Both the position numbers and the translations under genes were made by a program. A model generated the notes under the pieces. The model was not told the origin of the DNA, did no database searches, and was given only the letters and a program-made list of their open reading frames with translations. A DNA stretch of 64,000 nucleotides from QZKY01 sp963666295 (lineage in GTDB: Bacteria; Pseudomonadota; Gammaproteobacteria; Burkholderiales; Burkholderiaceae_D): NCBI GenBank assembly GCA_963666295.1, contig OY762707.1, positions 806,001 through 870,000 of the forward strand, written 5' to 3'. Each line of letters begins with the position of its first letter. Within the stretch, counting starts at the first letter, position 1. Shown piece after piece: positions 40,186-50,093 of this stretch.

Positions 40186-41673
40186 CTAAGAAATCAGCGT
40201 CACCGCAATGACTTGCGCACACAACGCCATCAACGGCCCTGGGACGATGCCCAGCACCAGTACGGCGAGGCCATTCACATTCAACGCCACCCGCATATCG
40301 AAGCTGGCTTCAATCGGCGCTTCGTCTTCCGGCGCGTCGAAATACATCAGCTTGATTACGCGCAGGTAGTAGAACGCGCCAACCAGCGAAAACAGCACCG
40401 CCAGCACCGCCAGCCAGACGAATCCTGCCTGCACCACCGCCTGCAAGACGGAGAGCTTGGCGTAGAAACCGACCAGGGGCGGAATGCCTGCCAGCGAAAA
40501 CATTAGCAGGAGCATCAGCAGCGCCACCATTGGATGGCGCTTGTTCAAGCCCTTGAAATCGTGCAGTTCTTCAGCCTCGAACCCGGCACGCGCTAGCAGC
40601 ATGATGACGCCGAACGCGCCGAGTGCTGAAATCACGTAGGTGATCGCGTAAAACATCGCCGCACTGTGTGCATTTACCGCCAGCGTCATGTCCTGGCTGC
40701 CTGCCCCGGCCAGCAAGCCGAGCAGCATGAAACCCATTTGCGCAATGGTCGAATAGGCCAGCATGCGCTTGATGTTGGTCTGTTTCAGCGCGGCGATATT
40801 GCCCAGCCCCATCGAAAGCACGGACAGCACAATCAGCATTTGTTGCCAGTCGATGGCGAGTGGCGAGAGCCCTTCGACCAGCAGGCGCACGAAAATCGCA
40901 AACGCAGCCAGCTTGGGCGCACCGCCCACCAGCAGCGCCACCGCCGTGGGGGCGCCGTGGTACACGTCCGGCACCCACATGTGGAACGGCACCACGCCGA
41001 GTTTGAACGCCAGTCCAGCGACAAGAAACACGAGACCAAACACGAGAATGATTCTGTTCACGTCGCCCGATGCGGTTGCACGCGCCATTTCGGCAATGTC
41101 GAGCGTGCCGGTTGCGCCGTAGAGCATCGACATGCCATACAGCATGAAGCCCGACGCCAGCGCCCCGAGGATGAAATATTTCATTGCCGCTTCGGTGGCA
41201 ATCACACTGTCACGCCGCAGCGCCACCAGCGCGTACAGCGAGAGCGACAGCAATTCGACGCCGAGATAGATCACGATGAAATTGGCGCCGGAAATCATCA
41301 CCATCTGTCCGAGCAGCGCAAACAGCGCAAGCACGAAGAATTCACCGCCCAGGTTGCCGCTGACCATGCCGCGATCCGTAATGTAGCGCCGCGCGTAGAT
41401 CAGCGACAGGCCGACCGCGAGGTACGAGGCCAGCTTGAGCACGTGCGCCATCGGGTCGGCCACGAACATGCCATGGAAGGTATAGACCGAGGCGCTCGAG
41501 GCATTCATTGCCACCACACTGAGTGCGCCACACACCAGCAACGCCAGCAGGGAAAGCACATAGGTCACGATGCGCCGCGACGCCGGCAGGAACAGGTCGA
41601 TCAGCAGGATGGCCGAAGCCGCCACCATCAGGAAGATTTCGGGCAGTGCGGGAAGCAGATTCAGTTTATCCAT
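40186..41673 (-). CDS. nuoN: NADH-quinone oxidoreductase subunit N
   Basis: NuoN is one of three antiporter-like proton-pumping membrane subunits of complex I. The 495-aa protein has about 14 helices; FKLGVVPFHMWVPDVYHGAP near residues 218-237 and the QTNIKRMLAYSTIAQMGFML segment near 288-307 carry the conserved Lys/His and the discontinuous helix. The ATG at 41673 (MDKLNLLPALPEIFL) is chosen over 41730, which would run into nuoM. It is the last gene of the nuo operon, 13 bases after nuoM. Confidence 0.96.
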   Translation of the reverse strand: MDKLNLLPALPEIFLMVAASAILLIDLFLPASRRIVTYVLSLLALLVCGALSVVAMNASSASVYTFHGMFVADPMAHVLKLASYLAVGLSLIYARRYITDRGMVSGNLGGEFFVLALFALLGQMVMISGANFIVIYLGVELLSLSLYALVALRRDSVIATEAAMKYFILGALASGFMLYGMSMLYGATGTLDIAEMARATASGDVNRIILVFGLVFLVAGLAFKLGVVPFHMWVPDVYHGAPTAVALLVGGAPKLAAFAIFVRLLVEGLSPLAIDWQQMLIVLSVLSMGLGNIAALKQTNIKRMLAYSTIAQMGFMLLGLLAGAGSQDMTLAVNAHSAAMFYAITYVISALGAFGVIMLLARAGFEAEELHDFKGLNKRHPMVALLMLLLMFSLAGIPPLVGFYAKLSVLQAVVQAGFVWLAVLAVLFSLVGAFYYLRVIKLMYFDAPEDEAPIEASFDMRVALNVNGLAVLVLGIVPGPLMALCAQVIAVTLIS

Positions 41674-41686
41674 ATCGCATCGCCCC

Positions 41687-43177
41687 TTAATACGCCTTCG
41701 AGACCGAGACATGCTGCAGCAGATCGGCAACCGAAGTCTGCATCATGTCGGTAAACGGCGCCGGATACACGCCCATCACAATCACCACCAGCGCCAGCAC
41801 CGCCAGCAGCAGAAATTCGCGCTGGCCGATGTCGGTCAGTGCCGCCACCTGCTCGTTGCCCACTGAGCCGAAAATCACGCGCTTGACCATCCACAGCGAA
41901 TACGCCGCGCCCAGCACCAGTGCCGATGCCGCCATCGCGCCGATCCAGAGATCGTGCTTGACCGCGCCCATGATCACCATGAACTCGCCGACGAAGCCGG
42001 ACGTGCCCGGCAAACCGCAATTTGCCAGCGAGAACAGCACGAATAGCGCCGCGAATTTCGGCATCACATGCACGACGCCGCCGTAATCGGCAATCTGGCG
42101 CGTATGCATGCGGTCGTACAGCACGCCAATGCACAGAAACATCGCGCCGGAAACAAAGCCATGCGAAATCATTTGCACGATGCCGCCCTGCAAGCCGACC
42201 GTATTGAACAGGAAGAAGCCGAGCGTGACGAAGCCCATGTGTGCAATCGACGAATAGGCCACCAGTTTTTTCATGTCTTTCTGCACCAGCGCCACCAGAC
42301 CGATATAGATCACCGCAACTAGCGAGAGAAATATCATGAAGCCGGACAGTTGATGACTGGCATCCGGCGTGATCGGCAGCGAAAAACGCAGGAAACCGTA
42401 GGCGCCGAGCTTGAGCATGATCGCTGCCAGCACCACGGAGCCACCGGTCGGCGCTTCGACGTGCGCATCCGGCAGCCAGGTATGCACCGGCCACATCGGC
42501 ACCTTGACCGCAAACGCCGCGAGGAAGGCGAAGAACAGCATGATCTGCACGCCCAGCGGCAGCGGCAGCGCGTGCCACGCAGTGATGTCGAACTGATAAC
42601 CGGACTCGAAATACAGGTACAGCACCGCGACCAGCATCAATAGCGAACCGAGCAGCGTGTACAGGAAAAACTTGAAGGCGGCATAAACGCGTTTTTCCCC
42701 GCCCCAGACGCCGATGATGAGGAACATCGGAATCAGCGTCGACTCAAAGAACACGTAGAACAGCAAGCCATCTAGCGCGCAGAACACGCCGATCATCATG
42801 CCGGACAGGATCAGGAACGCGCCCATGTATTGCGCAATGCGCTCCTTGATCACTTCCCAGCTCGCAATCACGACCAGCACCGTAATGAACGCGGTCAGTG
42901 CCACGAACCAGAGCGAAATGCCGTCGATGCCCAAATGGTAATTGACGTTAAAACGCGCTATCCATGCGTGCTTCTCAACAAACTGCATGCCGTGCGCCAG
43001 CCTGTCGAAACCGAAGAGCAGCGGCAAGGTCACGACAAAACTGATGACCGAACCGGCCAGCGCCAGTGCACGCACCGTCCCTGGCCGTTCATCGCGGCCA
43101 ACCAGCAGCACCAGTACGCCGATCAATATCGGGCACCAGATGGCGAGGCTGAGCAGGGGAAAGTCGGTCATCATCAA
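41687..43177 (-). CDS. nuoM: NADH-quinone oxidoreductase subunit M
   Basis: An antiporter-like complex I subunit, 496 aa with about 14 helices. The key segment VKVPMWPVHTWLPDAHVEAP near residues 225-244 is followed by GGSVVLAAIMLKLGAYGFLR; DMKKLVAYSSIAHMGFVTLG carries the conserved Lys. Conserved Glu and Lys for proton transfer appear intact. It begins 19 bases after the displaced nuoL stop (43197). Confidence 0.96.
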   Translation of the reverse strand: MMMTDFPLLSLAIWCPILIGVLVLLVGRDERPGTVRALALAGSVISFVVTLPLLFGFDRLAHGMQFVEKHAWIARFNVNYHLGIDGISLWFVALTAFITVLVVIASWEVIKERIAQYMGAFLILSGMMIGVFCALDGLLFYVFFESTLIPMFLIIGVWGGEKRVYAAFKFFLYTLLGSLLMLVAVLYLYFESGYQFDITAWHALPLPLGVQIMLFFAFLAAFAVKVPMWPVHTWLPDAHVEAPTGGSVVLAAIMLKLGAYGFLRFSLPITPDASHQLSGFMIFLSLVAVIYIGLVALVQKDMKKLVAYSSIAHMGFVTLGFFLFNTVGLQGGIVQMISHGFVSGAMFLCIGVLYDRMHTRQIADYGGVVHVMPKFAALFVLFSLANCGLPGTSGFVGEFMVIMGAVKHDLWIGAMAASALVLGAAYSLWMVKRVIFGSVGNEQVAALTDIGQREFLLLAVLALVVIVMGVYPAPFTDMMQTSVADLLQHVSVSKAY

Positions 43178-43196
43178 ATGGTTCTTTCTAATTCAT

Positions 43197-43379
43197 TCAT
43201 CCGGCAAACGGCGACGGCAGGAAATAAAACATGAATCCCAGCACGCCGACAATCATCACCAGGGCGTAGTAATACAGCCGCCCACTCTGCCAGCGCCGCA
43301 TTGCGCCAGAAAACAGCATCATGACTTTGGCGCTACCGTTCACGAGCATGCCGTCGATCAGGCTCTGGTCGCCGAGTTT
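43197..43379 (-). other. nuoL: out-of-frame C-terminal end of nuoL
   Basis: Sixty codons in a shifted frame read KLGDQSLIDGMLVNGSAKVM, then RRWQSGRLYYYALVMIVGVL and GFMFYFLPSPFAG before a stop at 43197. This is the expected NuoL end: the post-helix linker GDQSLIDG and the last membrane helix that pins the long lateral helix to the complex. It has no start of its own and joins nuoL after one inserted base at about 43380. Confidence 0.85.
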
Positions 43380-45220
43380 CAGAAGCCTGCACCGATCAGG
43401 CGCGCACCGCGCACAAACAACGCATTGTTGAGGTGATCGAGATAAAACCGGAAGATCAGCAGGTTATAGAACGGGCCGAATATGTACGCCAGTCGCACTG
43501 CCATTCCTGGCTTGAACAAATACAGGTAAGCGGCCAACGCCACGCCGCCCAGCGTCAGCATCAGCGGCTCGGTGGTGAAGGCATGCAAAGCCATTGCCAG
43601 CGGGCCGTCGAACTTGCCTGCCATGATCGCCATCACGTCGTGTGACTGGCTGACGACAATCGCGTCGCCAAAGAAGTCGCCGTACAGCATTGGCTCAATC
43701 ATGAAATAGCCGATCAGAATGGACGGGATCGCCAGCAGGATCAGCGGCACGGTCATCGTCCACGGCGTTTCATGCGGGACCTCGCCCTCTTCCAGGCCGT
43801 GTTCAACCACCTCGGTCGGGATGCGGTTGTCCGGGCCGAAACGCTCTTCGCCGTGGAAGACGACAAAGTACCAACGGAAGGTATAGAACGCGGTCACGAA
43901 CACACCGAGCAGAATGGCGGGGTACGCATATTCCGCGAGCGGCAACTGCGAATGGTGTACCGCCTCGATGATGCTTTCCTTGGAGTAGAAGCCGGAGAAA
44001 AACGGCGTGCCAATCAGCGCCAGCGAGCCGATCAGCGCCGTGATGCGGGTGATCGGCATGTATTTCCCGACCCCGCCCATGTAGCGGATGTTCTGTTCAT
44101 GGTGCATGCCGATGATGACCGAACCGGCAGCAAGGAACAGCAACGCCTTGAAGAAGGCATGCGTCATCAGGTGGAAGATCGACGCGCTATAAGCCGAGAC
44201 ACCAAGCGCAACCGTCATGTAACCGAGTTGCGACAGCGTGGAGTAGGCAATCACGCGCTTGATATCGTTTTGCACCATGCCGACCAGGCCCATGAACAGC
44301 GCCGTGATCGCGCCGATCACGAGCATGAAGGACAGTGCCGTTTCCGTCAGCTCGAACAGCGGCGACATGCGCGTCACCATGAAAATACCGGCGGTGACCA
44401 TGGTCGCGGCGTGGATCAGTGCCGAGATCGGCGTCGGGCCTTCCATCGAATCGGGCAGCCAGACGTGCAGCGGGAATTGCGCCGATTTTGCCATTGCGCC
44501 GATGAACAGGCAGATGCAGGACACGCTCAGCAAATTCCACGACGTGCCTGGCACGACGATATCCGCCAGCGTCAGCCTGACCGCAAACACGTCGCCATAA
44601 TGCATGGAGCCAGCATAGGCGAACAGCAGGCCGATGCCGATAATGAAACCGGCATCACCAACGCGGTTGACGATGAAAGCCTTCATGTTGGCAGCGATCG
44701 CCGTCGGCTTGTCATACCAGAAACCGATCAGCAGGTAAGACACCAGCCCGACCGCTTCCCAGCCGAAGAAAAGTTGCAGCAGGTTGTTGCTCATCACCAG
44801 CATCAGCATCGCGAAGGTGAATAGCGAAATGTAGGCGAAGAAGCGGTTGTAGCCTTCATCCTTGTCCATGTAGCCGATGGTATAGACATGCACCATCAGC
44901 GAAATGAAAGTCACGACGCACATCATGGTCGCGGCCAGACTGTCGATCAGGAAGCCGAGTTCCAGCCTCACACCATCGACCGCCATCCACGTATAGAGCG
45001 CCCCATCGAAATGCGCGCCATTTTTTACGGCAAACAAGGTGTGGATCGACAACCCAAAGGCAACCAGCACGCCGAGGATAGCCACCGTGTGCGCCGCCTT
45101 GCGCCCCAGCAAGTTGCCAAAAAAGCGCGTACCGAACAGCCCGACCAGCAGCGCGCCGGCCAGCGGCGCCAGCGGCACAAGCAGTAACAGGGTGGGGTTC
45201 AGTTGCGCGCTCATCGTCAT
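43379..45220 (-). CDS. nuoL: NADH-quinone oxidoreductase subunit L, truncated by frameshift
   Basis: NuoL is the distal proton-pumping subunit of complex I, with a long lateral helix. The frame gives 613 aa, with LFIGAMAKSAQFPLHVWLPD and SMEGPTPISALIHAATMVTA near residues 237-276 and NDIKRVIAYSTLSQLGYMTV near 318-337, all intact. It ends GARLIGAGF then TGA. With one extra G (TGG in place of TGA) it would read FWKLGDQSLIDG and reach 674 aa, a normal length. The truncated form lacks the last helix. Start overlaps nuoK by 4 bases. Either a sequencing error or a real lesion. Confidence 0.9.
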   Translation of the reverse strand: MTMSAQLNPTLLLLVPLAPLAGALLVGLFGTRFFGNLLGRKAAHTVAILGVLVAFGLSIHTLFAVKNGAHFDGALYTWMAVDGVRLELGFLIDSLAATMMCVVTFISLMVHVYTIGYMDKDEGYNRFFAYISLFTFAMLMLVMSNNLLQLFFGWEAVGLVSYLLIGFWYDKPTAIAANMKAFIVNRVGDAGFIIGIGLLFAYAGSMHYGDVFAVRLTLADIVVPGTSWNLLSVSCICLFIGAMAKSAQFPLHVWLPDSMEGPTPISALIHAATMVTAGIFMVTRMSPLFELTETALSFMLVIGAITALFMGLVGMVQNDIKRVIAYSTLSQLGYMTVALGVSAYSASIFHLMTHAFFKALLFLAAGSVIIGMHHEQNIRYMGGVGKYMPITRITALIGSLALIGTPFFSGFYSKESIIEAVHHSQLPLAEYAYPAILLGVFVTAFYTFRWYFVVFHGEERFGPDNRIPTEVVEHGLEEGEVPHETPWTMTVPLILLAIPSILIGYFMIEPMLYGDFFGDAIVVSQSHDVMAIMAGKFDGPLAMALHAFTTEPLMLTLGGVALAAYLYLFKPGMAVRLAYIFGPFYNLLIFRFYLDHLNNALFVRGARLIGAGF

Positions 45221-45528
45221 CCCCTCAACTGATCCATGTCTTCAACGTTGATGCTGCGCAGGTTGCGGAACAGCACCACCAGGATGGCCAGCCCGATCGC
45301 TGCTTCGGCCGCGGCCACGGTCAGGATGAAGAACACGAAAATCTGCCCGCCAATATCACCGAGATAATGCGAGAACGCGACGAAATTCATGTTCACCGCC
45401 AGCAGCATCAATTCAATCGACATCAGCAGAATCAGGATGTTCTTGCGATTGACAAAAATGCCCAAGATCGCAATGGCGAACAGCACCGCGCCCAGAATCA
45501 GGAAGTGCGCCAGTGACAAGGTCATCAT
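45217..45528 (-). CDS. nuoK: NADH-quinone oxidoreductase subunit K
   Basis: A 103-aa subunit with three helices. Conserved membrane Glu residues are in LMSIELMLLAVNMNFVAFS (about residues 35-53) and in FFILTVAAAEAAIGLAILVV (about 66-85), part of the proton path at the E channel. Its stop overlaps the nuoL start (ATGA), and its start overlaps the nuoJ stop by 4 bases, so three genes are translationally coupled. Confidence 0.96.
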   Translation of the reverse strand: MMTLSLAHFLILGAVLFAIAILGIFVNRKNILILLMSIELMLLAVNMNFVAFSHYLGDIGGQIFVFFILTVAAAEAAIGLAILVVLFRNLRSINVEDMDQLRG

Positions 45529-46154
45529 GCCTCGCCCTCCCCGTCAGCGACCGGTTGGTCCGGCTTTTCAGCCGGCATACTCACCAGCCGCACGCGATCT
45601 TCGCGCTTCACTTTCACGGCCTTGGCCGGGTCGGTGTACGTGGCATCCTGACGCCGGCGATAAGTCAGCGCGACGGCCGCCACCATCGCCACCAGCAAAA
45701 TCGCGGCGGCAACCTCAAACGCATACACATATTCGGTAAACAGGGCGATGCCCAGTTCGCGCGTCGAACCGACAGGCACGACACCAGCAGCCGTCCCCAG
45801 CTTCTTGTCCCAGAAGCCACGCATCAGCACGATGCCCATTTCGGCGGCCACTATGATGCCAATCGGAATCGCAACCAGCAGATTCTTGCGGAAACCTTCC
45901 CGCAGCTTGCTCAGATCAATATCCAGCATCATCACGACGAACAGGAACAGCACCATCACCGCACCGATGTAGACCAGCACCAGCACGATCGCCAGGAACT
46001 CGGCACCCAGCAACATCCACAAGGAAGCGGCCGTAAAAAATGACAGCACAAGGAACATGACCGCATGCACCGGATTCCGCGCTGTCACCACGCGCAAGGC
46101 CGCGAGCACCAGAATGCCCGAGAATGCGTAGAAAAGCAGGGTCTTGAGTTCCAT
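45525..46154 (-). CDS. nuoJ: NADH-quinone oxidoreductase subunit J
   Basis: A 209-aa subunit with five helices in the first 170 residues, including the helix with the pi-bulge (YIGAVMVLFLFVVMMLDID, about residues 61-79). The C-terminal 40 residues are charged and cytoplasmic. Its start is 19 bases after the nuoI stop. Confidence 0.95.
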   Translation of the reverse strand: MELKTLLFYAFSGILVLAALRVVTARNPVHAVMFLVLSFFTAASLWMLLGAEFLAIVLVLVYIGAVMVLFLFVVMMLDIDLSKLREGFRKNLLVAIPIGIIVAAEMGIVLMRGFWDKKLGTAAGVVPVGSTRELGIALFTEYVYAFEVAAAILLVAMVAAVALTYRRRQDATYTDPAKAVKVKREDRVRLVSMPAEKPDQPVADGEGEA

Positions 46155-46173
46155 AGTTATCTATTCAATCTCA

Positions 46174-46662
46174 TCATCGATATTTCGCATCCGCTTCACG
46201 CGCCTGCGCAATCTCTTCTTCATAGCGCTCACCAATGGCGAGCAGCATCTCTTTTGTAAAATACAGATCGCTATTTTCCTCGCCGTGATATTCGAACAAG
46301 TGTGTCATGACAATCGCATCCACCGGACAGGCTTCTTCGCACATGCCGCAAAAAATGCATTTATTCTGGTCGATGTCGTAACGTAGCGTGCGCCGCGACC
46401 CGTCTTCGCGCTCGCCGGATTCAATCGTAATCGCCAGTGCCGGGCATACCGCCTCGCACAGCTTGCAAGCAATGCAGCGCTCCTCGCCGTCTTCATAGCG
46501 GCGCAGGGCGTGCATGCCGCGAAAACGCGGCGACTGCGGCGTGCGCTCCTCCGGGTACTGCACCGTGATCTTTGGCTTGAACAGGTACTTCCCGGTCAGC
46601 ATGAAACCCTTGATCAAATCAAGAAGCAACAAGCTACTGAGAAAGTCTTTGATCGCCTTCAT
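46174..46662 (-). CDS. nuoI: NADH-quinone oxidoreductase subunit I
   Basis: NuoI holds clusters N6a and N6b, passing electrons toward N2. Two ferredoxin motifs are complete: CIACKLCEAVCPALAI (about residues 60-75) and CIFCGMCEEACPVDAI (about 99-114). 162 aa, usual length. The first 25 residues form the amphipathic helix that sits on the membrane arm. It follows nuoH by 22 bases. Confidence 0.97.
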   Translation of the reverse strand: MKAIKDFLSSLLLLDLIKGFMLTGKYLFKPKITVQYPEERTPQSPRFRGMHALRRYEDGEERCIACKLCEAVCPALAITIESGEREDGSRRTLRYDIDQNKCIFCGMCEEACPVDAIVMTHLFEYHGEENSDLYFTKEMLLAIGERYEEEIAQAREADAKYR

Positions 46663-46684
46663 TACCCTTTATCCCCTGCCCCGA

Positions 46685-47761
46685 TTACCACCAGATATTC
46701 CAGGGCGTCTGCATCCAGACTGCCAGAAACACCAGATACGCCAACGTAAATGGAATGAATACTTTCCAGCCCAGCCGCATCATGTGGTCGTAGCGATAGC
46801 GCGGAAATGTCGCCCGCACCCAGACAAAAAGCGTCACCAGCACGAAACTCTTGGCACCCAGCCAGATCCAGCCTGGCACCCACGCCAGCAACTTGCCACC
46901 GAATGGCGCCGCCCAACCGCCGAGGAACAGGATCGCGCCCAACGTGGAAAACAACACCATATTCATGTATTCGGCCATCATGAACATCGCAAACGACATG
47001 CCGGAATATTCGACCATGTGGCCGTTCACGATTTCCGACTCGCCCTCCAGCACGTCGAACGGATGGCGGCCGGTCTCAGCGAATATGCACACGATATAAA
47101 TCACGAACATCGGGAACAGTGGCAGCCAGTTCCACGACAGGAAATCCAGTCCCATATTGGCGAAGTAGCCGCGCCCCTGACCGAGCACGATATCGGACAA
47201 GTTCAGGCTGCCGGACACCATCACGATCATCACCAGCACGAAGCCAAGTGGAATACCGAACGACACCATTTGCGCTGCCGCACGCATCGCACCCAGAAAC
47301 GCGTAGCGGGAATTCGACGCCCAGCCTGCGATGATGACGCCATACACGCCAAACGACGAAATCGCCAGCAGGAAAATCAACCCCGCATTAACATCCGCCA
47401 GCACCAGTTCCGGCCCGAACGGAATCACCGACCACGCCACCAGCGCAGGCGCAATCGACAGCACGGGCGCAATGAAAAACAGGGGTTTGTCCGCCTGGGA
47501 TGGCCAGGTAATTTCCTTCATGACTGCCTTGATGCCGTCGGCAATCGGCTGGAACAGGCCCATCGGGCCGTTACGGTTTGCCCCCAACCGTACATGCATC
47601 AGCCCCAGCAAACGGCGTTCGTAAAGCGTCAGATAAGCAACAATGCCGAGAATCGGCATCATCACCAGTTGAATCTTCACCATGATCCATACCAGCGGCC
47701 ACATGGCGCCAAACACCCCCTGGCCCATTTCGTGAACGGTCGCTAGTACCTGCGCAATCAT
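46685..47761 (-). CDS. nuoH: NADH-quinone oxidoreductase subunit H
   Basis: NuoH forms much of the quinone chamber. The 358-aa protein has eight or nine helices. Key parts are MHVRLGANRNGPMGLFQPIA (about residues 55-74), GWASNSRYAFLGAMRAAAQM (about 145-164) and ETGRHPFDVLEGESEIVNGH (about 230-249), whose acids line the quinone/proton path. Its start overlaps the nuoG stop by 4 bases. Confidence 0.97.
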   Translation of the reverse strand: MIAQVLATVHEMGQGVFGAMWPLVWIMVKIQLVMMPILGIVAYLTLYERRLLGLMHVRLGANRNGPMGLFQPIADGIKAVMKEITWPSQADKPLFFIAPVLSIAPALVAWSVIPFGPELVLADVNAGLIFLLAISSFGVYGVIIAGWASNSRYAFLGAMRAAAQMVSFGIPLGFVLVMIVMVSGSLNLSDIVLGQGRGYFANMGLDFLSWNWLPLFPMFVIYIVCIFAETGRHPFDVLEGESEIVNGHMVEYSGMSFAMFMMAEYMNMVLFSTLGAILFLGGWAAPFGGKLLAWVPGWIWLGAKSFVLVTLFVWVRATFPRYRYDHMMRLGWKVFIPFTLAYLVFLAVWMQTPWNIWW

Positions 47762-50073
47762 GCTTTCTCCACGCGGATCGCACCAAACATCGCGCCCAAG
47801 CCCGCCGTCAACGGATGGCCTGCTGCCACCCGCACCACCTTCTCTGCCAGGCCTGCGTCTGCGGAAACCGTCAGCACAACTTCGCCCTCGCCCTGCGAAA
47901 TGCGCGCCATATCACCTTCGGCCAGGCCCAACTTTTCCAGCAAAGTCGGATGCATGTGCGCCTTCGGCAACTGCGCGCCTTGTGTTTGCTGCAATGCCGG
48001 TGCGCGCCGCACCAGCGGATCGGAAAAATAAATCGGCACGTCGGTAACGCGCTCAAGAGCGCTTTGTTCTGTCGAGGCGGCAAGTGGTATCCGACCTGAA
48101 ACATTATTCAGGCGTGCCGACAAATCCGTTTCACCCTGCGTGATTTCATCGCGCACCGCTTCCGAGGTCTCGTAATCAAAGCCGTCCAGCCCCAGCAGGT
48201 TACCCAGCACGCGTAGCACTTTCCAGCCCGGACGGGTTTCACCCAGCGGCCGCACCACGCCATTGAAGCTTTGCGCCCGCCCCTCGCAATTGATGAAGGT
48301 GCCAGACGTTTCGGTGAACGGCGCAATCGGCAGCATCACATCCGCCACACCCATGCTGTGCTTGAAGGGCGACAGCACAATCACCGTGGCCGCCTGTTCC
48401 AGCGCCACCTTCGCCAGTGTCGGGTTAGCCGCATCCAGTTCCGGTTCGGCATGCAACAGCAGGTACGCCTTGCGCGGTTTTTCGAATAGCGATTGCGCGC
48501 CAAATTTCGATGTCGCACCGGCCAGATAGCCGCCCACCGTATTGGCTGCCTCAGTCAAAACACCCAGCTGGGCACCCGTCCGCTGCGCCAGCCATTCGCA
48601 AGCGGCATGCAGCCGTGAATATTCTGGATGTTGTATCGCTGCATTACCGAGGAAAATGCCCGCACGACGACCAGCAAGCAAGTCTTGCGCAATGGCTTGC
48701 GCGGCTTCACTCGGTTTAATGCTTTCAAACCCCTGCGGCGCTACAAGGTCTTTGCTCTGCGCCACAGCTGCGATCACTTCCTCCAGCGCGCTCAGCCAGC
48801 CGGACGGTGCGCGAACCAGCCTGTTTTTTACCGGGAGCAACCAGTCATCATCCAGCGCATGCAAACTGCTGACCGTCGCACCCGACTTGGCAGCCTGACG
48901 CAAGCGCGCCGCCAGCAACGGGTGATCCTTGCGCAGGAAAGCGCCGACGATGAACACATCCTGCAACTGGCCGAATTCTGGTATCGGCATGCCCAGCCAT
49001 GGCGCAATCAGTTCATTCAGTTCATAGTCCGTCTGTCGCAAGCGGAAATCGACATTCTCCGACCCCAGCCCCCGCACCAGTTTTTGCAGCAAGGCCAACT
49101 CTTCCAGCGTGGCATGGGGCGACGCCAGTGCCGCAATTTCATCCGCGCCTAGTGTGTCGCGCGCGCCTTTCAAGGCATGCGCCACCAAATCCAGCACGCC
49201 TTCCCAGTCCGTTTCGTACCACTCGCCGCCCTGTTTGATCATCGGCTTCGTCAGGCGTTCTTCGCTGTTCAGCGCTTCATACGAGAATCTGTCCCTGTCA
49301 GACAGCCAGCATTCGTTGATCGCCTCGTTTTCCAGCGGCAGCACGCGCAACACGCGGTCATTTTTTGACTGTACGATCAGATTCGCGCCCAAGCCATCAT
49401 GCGGACTGATGGATTTGCGGCGCGTCAATTCCCACGACCGCGCCTGGAAACGGAAGGGTTTCGAGGTCAGCGCTCCGACCGGGCACAAATCAATCATGTT
49501 GCCAGACAACTCGGAATCAATCGTCTTGCCGAGGTAGGTCGTGATTTCGGCATGGTCGCCGCGATGCAGCATGCCCAGTTCCATCACGCCGGCGATCTCC
49601 TGACCGAAGCGCACACAACGCGTGCAATGAATGCAGCGGCTCATTTCCGCCATCGAGATCAGCGGCCCGACGTTCTTGTGCAGCACGATGCGCTTTTCTT
49701 CCTGATAGCGCGAGGTGCCCGCACCATAGCCCACGGCCAGATCCTGCAACTGGCACTCACCGCCCTGATCGCAAACCGGGCAATCCAGTGGATGATTGAT
49801 CAGCAGGAACTCCATCACCGCCTTTTGCGCTTCCACCGCCATCTCGCTGCCAGTGTGCACGACCATGCCGTCCGTGACCGGCGTCACGCAAGCCGGCACC
49901 GGCTTGGCCATTTTTTCGACCTCAACCAGACACATGCGGCAGCTGGCCGCGAGCGACAGTTTCTTGTGATAGCAAAAATGCGGGATGTAGGTGCCCGCAA
50001 GTTCGGCGGCCTCCATCACCGTGCTATTGGCCGCCACTGCGACCTTTTTGCCATCAATTTCGATCTCTACCAT
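47758..50073 (-). CDS. nuoG: NADH-quinone oxidoreductase subunit G
   Basis: NuoG is the largest peripheral-arm subunit, 771 aa. The N-terminal 2Fe-2S domain has FCYHKKLSLAASCRMCLVEV (about residues 33-52). The His-ligated N5 cluster follows in HPLDCPVCDQGGECQLQD (about 94-111) and N4 in CIHCTRCVRFGQEIAGV (about 144-160). The rest is a molybdopterin-oxidoreductase-like domain without cofactor. I do not see the extra N7 Cys motif. It begins 20 bases after nuoF. Confidence 0.95.
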   Translation of the reverse strand: MVEIEIDGKKVAVAANSTVMEAAELAGTYIPHFCYHKKLSLAASCRMCLVEVEKMAKPVPACVTPVTDGMVVHTGSEMAVEAQKAVMEFLLINHPLDCPVCDQGGECQLQDLAVGYGAGTSRYQEEKRIVLHKNVGPLISMAEMSRCIHCTRCVRFGQEIAGVMELGMLHRGDHAEITTYLGKTIDSELSGNMIDLCPVGALTSKPFRFQARSWELTRRKSISPHDGLGANLIVQSKNDRVLRVLPLENEAINECWLSDRDRFSYEALNSEERLTKPMIKQGGEWYETDWEGVLDLVAHALKGARDTLGADEIAALASPHATLEELALLQKLVRGLGSENVDFRLRQTDYELNELIAPWLGMPIPEFGQLQDVFIVGAFLRKDHPLLAARLRQAAKSGATVSSLHALDDDWLLPVKNRLVRAPSGWLSALEEVIAAVAQSKDLVAPQGFESIKPSEAAQAIAQDLLAGRRAGIFLGNAAIQHPEYSRLHAACEWLAQRTGAQLGVLTEAANTVGGYLAGATSKFGAQSLFEKPRKAYLLLHAEPELDAANPTLAKVALEQAATVIVLSPFKHSMGVADVMLPIAPFTETSGTFINCEGRAQSFNGVVRPLGETRPGWKVLRVLGNLLGLDGFDYETSEAVRDEITQGETDLSARLNNVSGRIPLAASTEQSALERVTDVPIYFSDPLVRRAPALQQTQGAQLPKAHMHPTLLEKLGLAEGDMARISQGEGEVVLTVSADAGLAEKVVRVAAGHPLTAGLGAMFGAIRVEKA

Positions 50074-50093
50074 GCCTCGTTCCAGTCAGGCCG

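Noticed and set aside
41661..42578. 305-codon minus-strand frame
   Set aside because: Overlaps nuoM in another frame; Ala/Gly/Arg shadow of a GC-rich membrane gene.
46514..47746. 410-codon plus-strand frame
   Set aside because: Antisense to nuoI and nuoH; low-complexity His/Arg composition and no ribosome binding site.
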